Source: Roseateles sp. DAIF2
Lineage (GTDB): Bacteria; Pseudomonadota; Gammaproteobacteria; Burkholderiales; Burkholderiaceae_C
Direction: 5' to 3'
Length of the DNA stretch: 64,000 nt
Assembly: GCF_015624425.1 (NCBI RefSeq)
Contig: NZ_CP049919.1
Location: 2,790,001 to 2,854,000, forward strand
Shown: positions 59,445 through 64,000 of the stretch, piece by piece
How the letters are laid out: each line of letters starts with the position of its first letter
Numbering within the stretch: the first letter of the stretch is position 1
The notes under the pieces: model-generated
Seen by the model: only the letters and a program-made list of their open reading frames with translations
Database searches by the model: none
What the model was told of the DNA's origin: nothing
Made by a program: the position numbers and the translations under genes

Positions 59445-61307
59445 ATGGACATGTCATCCCCCAGCGCCCAGCAGCTTGCCGATGCGACGACCGCCACCAC
59501 CGCGCGGCGCATGGACCTGCCCGAGCTGATGGCCGCGGCCGGCCAGCTGCAGGCCCAGGGGCAGGGCGCCGCCGCCGCCGCGCTGTACGAGCAATGGATC
59601 GCGAGCGACCAGTCGCCGCTGCGCATCGTCGCCTGCTACAACTGGGGCACGGTGCTGGGCGCGATCGGCCGCCATGCCGAGGCCGAGGCCGCCTACCGCC
59701 AGGCGCTGACGCTGAAATCCGACTTCATCCAGGCGCGCCTGAACCTCGGGCATCAGCTGGAGCATCTGGGCCGCAAGGAAGAGGCGCTGGCCGAATGGCG
59801 CGGCATCGCGGTGCAGGAGCGCCCGACCGATGTGTTCGGCGGCGACCCGCTGGAGCTGCGCCTGCATGCTCTGAACAATATGGCGCGCCTGCTGGAGAGC
59901 GAGCGCCGCTATGCCGAATCCGAGGCGCTGATGCGCCAGAGCCTGGAGCTCAAGCCCGACCAGAGCGATGTGCTGCAGCACTATGTGCATATCCGCCAGA
60001 AGCAATGCGAATGGCCGGTCTACCAGCCGGTGGGCCAGGTCACGCCGAACCAGCTGCTGACCAGCACCTCGCTGCTGGCGATGCTGGGCCTTTCGGACGA
60101 TCCGGCGCTGCAGCTGCTGTCGGCCCAGCGCTTTGTGGCCGAGAAGGTGGTCAAGTACAAGGACAAGCCCTTTCATCGCCGCTTCGGCCCGGCGCGGCGC
60201 GAAGGGCGGCTGAAGATCGGCTATCTGTCCGGCGATCTGTGCATGCATGCGGTGGGCCTGCTGACGGCCGAGCTGTTCGAGCTGCACGACCGCCGCCGCG
60301 TCGAGGTGCAGGCCTTCTGCTGGAGCCGCGAGGACGGCACCGCGCAGCGCGCGCGCCTCCTGCGCGGCATGGACAAGGTGACGCGCCTGGTCGGCGTCGA
60401 CGACGAGAGCGCCGCGCGCGCGATCGCGCAGGCCGGCATCGACGTGCTGGTCGACCTGCAGGGCCTGACCAATGGCGCCCGCCCCAACATCCTGGCCTAC
60501 CGGCCGGCGCCGGTGCAGGTCAGCTACCTGGGCCTGCCGGCGACCTCGGCGATCCCGGGCGTGGACTGGATCATCGCGGACCGCTTCGTGATGCCCGAGG
60601 AATACCTGCCCTACTGCACCGAGCGCCCGATCTATCTCGAGCATTGCTACCAGGTCAGTGACCGCCAGCGCGAGGTGGCGCCGCGCCCCGAGCGTTCGCG
60701 CTACCAGCTGCCCGAGGACGCCTTCGTCTTCTGCTCCTTCAACAACAACCACAAGTTCACCGAGCCGGTATTCGACAGCTGGATGCGCATCCTCGGCCAG
60801 GTGCCGAACAGCGTGCTGTGGCTGCTGTCGGACAACGAATGGTGCCGCGCCAATATGCTGGCCCGCGCCGCCCGCCACGGCATCGCGGCCGAGCGCCTGA
60901 TCTTCGCGCCGCGCGTGGCGCCGCCGGAGTACCTGGCGCGTTTCGCGCTGGCCGACCTGGTGCTGGACACCTTCCCGTTCAATGCCGGCACGACCGCCAG
61001 CGACTGCCTCTGGATGGGCACGCCGATCCTGACCTGCTCGGGCCGCAGCCATATCTCGCGCATGGCCGGCAGCCTGCTGACCCATGCGGGCCTGCCCGAC
61101 CTGGTGACCCATTCGCTGCAGGAATATGAGCAGCGCGCGGTACAAATTGGCCAGAATCCGGCCCGCGTCGCGTCCTACAAGCGCTTTTTGAGCGAACATG
61201 GGCGTACCTCGCTGTTGTTCGACATTCCCGGCTTCGTGCGCGAGCTGGAGGACAAGCTGGAGGCCCTGGCCCTGCCGCTGCGCGAGCGCGACGCCGCCGC
61301 CCGATAG
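59445..61307 (+). CDS. TPR-containing GT41 glycosyltransferase (O-GlcNAc-transferase-like)
   Basis: A 620-residue protein. Residues 25-190 are tetratricopeptide repeats (AEAAYRQALTLKSDFIQARL, NNMARLLESERRYAESEALM). The catalytic half shows the GT41 signs: GYLSGDLCMHAVG, PVQVSYLGLPATS, FVFCSFNNNHKFTEP and DTFPFNAGTTASDCLWMGTP. Such enzymes move a sugar, typically GlcNAc or glucose, from a nucleotide sugar onto Ser/Thr or Asn of proteins in the cytoplasm. The start is ATG 59445. It lies 29 bases before the type I secretion ATPase gene, which suggests that it glycosylates the exported protein before secretion; this is inference. Confidence 0.88.
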   Translation: MDMSSPSAQQLADATTATTARRMDLPELMAAAGQLQAQGQGAAAAALYEQWIASDQSPLRIVACYNWGTVLGAIGRHAEAEAAYRQALTLKSDFIQARLNLGHQLEHLGRKEEALAEWRGIAVQERPTDVFGGDPLELRLHALNNMARLLESERRYAESEALMRQSLELKPDQSDVLQHYVHIRQKQCEWPVYQPVGQVTPNQLLTSTSLLAMLGLSDDPALQLLSAQRFVAEKVVKYKDKPFHRRFGPARREGRLKIGYLSGDLCMHAVGLLTAELFELHDRRRVEVQAFCWSREDGTAQRARLLRGMDKVTRLVGVDDESAARAIAQAGIDVLVDLQGLTNGARPNILAYRPAPVQVSYLGLPATSAIPGVDWIIADRFVMPEEYLPYCTERPIYLEHCYQVSDRQREVAPRPERSRYQLPEDAFVFCSFNNNHKFTEPVFDSWMRILGQVPNSVLWLLSDNEWCRANMLARAARHGIAAERLIFAPRVAPPEYLARFALADLVLDTFPFNAGTTASDCLWMGTPILTCSGRSHISRMAGSLLTHAGLPDLVTHSLQEYEQRAVQIGQNPARVASYKRFLSEHGRTSLLFDIPGFVRELEDKLEALALPLRERDAAAR

Positions 61308-61336
61308 GCAGGAGCCCAGCCAAGGACTGACACGCG

Positions 61337-63688
61337 GTGCGACACGACCCCTTCTTCGACGGCGCCAATGGCAAGCCGGCCGGTCCGCCCAGCCTCTATC
61401 TGGCGGCGGAAGGCGGCGGTGCGCCGCCGCCGCGTGCCGTCGACGAACCCGAGGTCGATATCGGCGACCCGCTGCTGCAGGCCCTGGTCTGGCTGACCCA
61501 GCACCATGGCCGCGCCCGCTCGGCGGAATCGCTGCGCGCCGGCCAGCCGGGCGAGGGCCCGCTGGCGCCGGACCAGGCGCTGCGCCTGATGCGCGAGGCC
61601 GGCTACAACGCCGGCCTGGTGCGCAAGAACATCGACGATCTGAGCCCGCTGCTGCTGCCGGCGGTGCTGCTGCTCAATGGCGGGGACGCCTGCGTGCTGG
61701 TGCGCCGCCTGGGCGCGGAGGAGGGCCAGGGCGGCCGGCCGCGCTACGAGGTGGTGTTCCCGGGCGCCGAGGCCAATGTCTGCGTCGCCGCGGCCGAGGA
61801 GCTGGAGGCCGAGTTCAGCGGCTTCGTGCTGCTGGCCACCCTGCAGGAAACCGCGTCGGCACAGAGCCGCGCCGATCCGCTGCTGCGCGCCGAGGGCAGC
61901 CATTGGCTGTGGGGCACGCTGAAGCGCTTCATCCCCTATTACCGCGCCGCGATGGTGGCGGCCCTGCTCAGCAATGTGCTGATGCTGGTGTCGGGCCTGG
62001 TCACGATGGTGATCTACGACAAGGTGATCCCGAACCAGAGCTTCGTGACCCTGTGGACCCTGGCGATCGGCGCCGCGCTGGCGCTGGGCTTCGACCTGTT
62101 CGCGCGCCAGCTGCGCGCGCACCTGATCGACCTGGCCGGGCGCAAGGCCGACCTGATCATCGGCTCCAAGCTGTTCCGCCAGACCCTGGGCGTGCGCATG
62201 GAGCACAAGCCGAACTCGGCCGGCTCCTATGCCCATACCCTGGCGCAGATCGAGGTGGTGCGCGACTTCTTCACCTCGGCCAGCGTCTCGGTGGTCTCGG
62301 ACCTGCCCTTCATCGTGATCTTCGTCGCGATGGCCTTCGTCGTCGGCGGCCCGCTGGGCTGGGTGCTGGTGATCGCGATCCCGCTGATCCTGGGCCTGAC
62401 CTGGGCCATCCAGGGCCGCATGCGCCGCGCGGTGCGCAGCAATATGGCCGAGATGGCCGACCTGCAGGGCACCCTGGTCGAGGCGATCGAGGGCCTGGAG
62501 GATCTGAAGACCTCGGGCGCCGAGGGCCGCTTCCTGCGCACCTATGAAACCAGCACCGCGCTGGCCGCCGAATCGGCGCTGCGCACGCGCGACATGCACA
62601 GCTGGAGCAACAACCTGTCGATGACTCTGCAGCAGGGCATCACGCTGGTGATGCTGGTCTGGGGCGTCTACCTGATCGAGGCCGGCGCGGTGACCGCCGG
62701 CTCGCTGATCGGCGCGGTGATGTTCGCCGGCCGCGCGATCGCGCCGCTGGGCAGCGTCGTCAGCCTGGCCGCCCGCTACCAGGGCGCGCGCGCGGCGCTG
62801 ATCTCGCTGGACCAGCTGATGGCCAAGCCGACCGAGCGCGTGGCCGACCGCAACTATGTGCCGCTGAACCAGATCAGCGGCGCGATGGGCCTGCAGGACG
62901 TGGGCTTTTCCTACCCGATGGCGGGCGAGGGCACGCCGCCCAAGGTGCTGAAGGGCGTGACCCTGAAGCTGCGCCCGAGCGAACGCCTGGCGGTGCTGGG
63001 CCGTATCGGCAGCGGCAAGTCCACCGTGCTGCGCCTGCTGGCCGGCCTGTACCAGCCGAGCGAGGGCCTGGTCGATGTCGACGGCATCGACCTGCGCCAG
63101 ATCGACCCGGCCGAGTTCCGCGCCCGGGTCGGCTTCGTCTCGCAGGAGCCGCGCCTGTTCCACGGCACGCTGCGCGACAACGTGTTGATGGGCCGCGCCC
63201 ATATCGACGCGGCGCGCCTGGTCGAGGTGGCGCGCCTGACCGGGCTGGACCGCGTGATCGCCGGCCATCCGCTGGGCTGGGATCTGCCGGTCGGCGAGAT
63301 GGGCAGCCTGCTCTCGGGCGGTCAGCGCCAGCTGGTGGCGCTGGCGCGCGCGCTGGTGACGCGCCCGAAGATCCTCTTGATGGACGAGCCGACCAGCTCG
63401 ATGGACGCGCAGTCCGAGGTCGCCTTCCTGCGCCAGCTGCGCGACGCGGCGGGCGACTGCACCCTGGTGGTCGTCACGCACCGCCCGGCGGTGCTGGAGC
63501 TGGTGAACCGCATCGCGGTGATGGACGCCGGCCGCCTGGTGATGGACGGCCCGCGCGACCAGGTGCTGGCCGCGCTGTCCGGCGTGCGCCCGGCGCAGCA
63601 GCCGGCCGCCGAGGCCGCCGCCGCCGAATCCTCCAATCTGCACATGCATCCGACCGCGCAGCCGGTGCAGCGCTCGGCCTCGGTCTGA
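61337..63688 (+). CDS. Type I secretion ATPase/permease, LssB/LapB-like
   Basis: A 783-residue ABC exporter. An N-terminal C39-like domain without the catalytic Cys (QALVWLTQHHGRARSAESL) suggests a non-processing adhesin exporter. The transmembrane domain spans about 200-480 and the ATPase about 500-740, with Walker A GRIGSGKST (Lys561), the LSGGQRQ signature and Asp683 in LLMDEPTSSMD. It uses GTG 61337 with AAGGA ten bases upstream. LapB/LssB homologues export giant adhesins. The HlyD-type adaptor begins next. Confidence 0.9.
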   Translation: MRHDPFFDGANGKPAGPPSLYLAAEGGGAPPPRAVDEPEVDIGDPLLQALVWLTQHHGRARSAESLRAGQPGEGPLAPDQALRLMREAGYNAGLVRKNIDDLSPLLLPAVLLLNGGDACVLVRRLGAEEGQGGRPRYEVVFPGAEANVCVAAAEELEAEFSGFVLLATLQETASAQSRADPLLRAEGSHWLWGTLKRFIPYYRAAMVAALLSNVLMLVSGLVTMVIYDKVIPNQSFVTLWTLAIGAALALGFDLFARQLRAHLIDLAGRKADLIIGSKLFRQTLGVRMEHKPNSAGSYAHTLAQIEVVRDFFTSASVSVVSDLPFIVIFVAMAFVVGGPLGWVLVIAIPLILGLTWAIQGRMRRAVRSNMAEMADLQGTLVEAIEGLEDLKTSGAEGRFLRTYETSTALAAESALRTRDMHSWSNNLSMTLQQGITLVMLVWGVYLIEAGAVTAGSLIGAVMFAGRAIAPLGSVVSLAARYQGARAALISLDQLMAKPTERVADRNYVPLNQISGAMGLQDVGFSYPMAGEGTPPKVLKGVTLKLRPSERLAVLGRIGSGKSTVLRLLAGLYQPSEGLVDVDGIDLRQIDPAEFRARVGFVSQEPRLFHGTLRDNVLMGRAHIDAARLVEVARLTGLDRVIAGHPLGWDLPVGEMGSLLSGGQRQLVALARALVTRPKILLMDEPTSSMDAQSEVAFLRQLRDAAGDCTLVVVTHRPAVLELVNRIAVMDAGRLVMDGPRDQVLAALSGVRPAQQPAAEAAAAESSNLHMHPTAQPVQRSASV

Positions 63689-63704
63689 TGCGGGTGGCTG
63701 AAGC

Positions 63705-64000
63705 ATGAGCGGCGTGGCGCGCGACGAGAACATGTTCCTCAGCGCGGTGGCGCGGGCGCAGGTCGATGAGCCGCTGCCGCGCGTCACCTGGGTGCTGTAC
63801 CTGCTGCTGGCGGCGCTGGTGGTGGCCCTGACCTGGTCCTCGCTGGCCCAGGTCGACCAGGTCACGCGCAGCGACGGCCGCATCGTGCCGGATGGGCGCG
63901 AGCAGGTGATCGCCAGCATGGAGATCGGCATCCTGCGCGAGCTGCTGGTGCGCGAGGGCCAGCAGGTGGAGCAGGGCCAGGAGCTGGCGCGGCTGGACCC
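63705..64000 (+). CDS. HlyD-family membrane-fusion adaptor, truncated by window end
   Basis: About 98 residues are in view: a cytosolic start (MSGVARDENMFLSAV), one transmembrane helix (VLYLLLAALVVALTW), then the start of the beta-barrel domain with VDQVTRSDGRIVPDGREQV. These match the periplasmic adaptor of type I secretion. It follows the exporter gene by 16 bases. The rest, and the secreted protein gene, lie beyond the window. Confidence 0.85.
   Translation, partial: MSGVARDENMFLSAVARAQVDEPLPRVTWVLYLLLAALVVALTWSSLAQVDQVTRSDGRIVPDGREQVIASMEIGILRELLVREGQQVEQGQELARLD

Noticed and set aside
61175..63931. Open frame of 918 codons on the minus strand
   Set aside because: Antisense to the type I secretion ATPase with its clear Walker motifs.

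Overview
The window is about 64 kb of high-GC, densely packed bacterial chromosome. The gene content points to a betaproteobacterium of the order Burkholderiales, probably close to Roseateles, Mitsuaria, Rubrivivax or Leptothrix. The reasons are the TCA cluster order (acnB, CoA ester lyase, mdh, GntR regulator, sdhCDABE, gltA), the exosortase-A-associated polysaccharide genes, purL next to a signal peptidase gene, and codon usage rich in G/C third positions. The genus is inference. I found no rRNA, tRNA, CRISPR array, insertion sequence or phage gene.

Layout. 1-6296: the edge of an exosortase-A-associated cluster. An acyl carrier protein gene faces an operon of AMP-dependent acyl ligase, PLP decarboxylase, low-molecular-weight phosphatase, ATP-grasp protein and polysaccharide deacetylase. 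6299-10560: a periplasmic nucleotidase, a small cytosolic histidine kinase and a receiver-TPR protein, all on the minus strand. 10765-17955: a bacterial lipoxygenase convergent with a very large kinase-ATPase-GAF-GGDEF protein. 18198-20843: an erythromycin-esterase-like protein and a DUF3592 membrane protein. 20944-33271: a TCA-cycle island (acnB, CitE-like lyase, mdh, sdhCDABE, gltA) with an inserted VapBC-type toxin-antitoxin pair and a GntR regulator. 33272-33907: the longest non-coding stretch, with a terminator, two nested stem-loop elements sharing a core, and LacI-type palindromes. 33908-38230: a purine nucleoside salvage operon (LacI regulator, ribokinase, nucleoside hydrolase, amidohydrolase deaminase). 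38240-44250: a methyltransferase, purL, a small gene behind a LexA-type SOS box, and signal peptidase I. 44247-54178: an MFS exporter, a flavin oxidoreductase, a PAS histidine kinase, an HtrA-like protease, a DUF1624 acyltransferase, rlmB, a MASE1-GGDEF cyclase and upp. 54191-55606: the wreck of a divergent MocR-type regulator and EamA transporter. 55614-58400: a split chromate transporter operon and a DUF1993 gene. 58382-64000: two unknown small genes, then a GT41 (O-GlcNAc-transferase-like) gene and the start of a type I secretion operon, cut off by the window end.

How the parts work together. The TCA genes form a nearly complete citrate-to-malate set, with a GntR palindrome between mdh and the regulator. 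The salvage operon would release ribose from nucleosides, phosphorylate it and deaminate the adenosine-type nucleoside. Two GGDEF proteins with intact GGEEF and RxxD motifs, a large-adhesin-type secretion system and polysaccharide genes suggest a surface-attached, c-di-GMP-controlled lifestyle; that link is inference.

The observations I rate highest are the two divergent stem-loops at 33415-33648 (unrelated outer stems around a shared core), the small gene with a consensus-like SOS box at 43094-43442, the lipoxygenase, the kinase-ATPase-GAF-GGDEF fusion with altered kinase motifs, and the glycosyltransferase joined to type I secretion.
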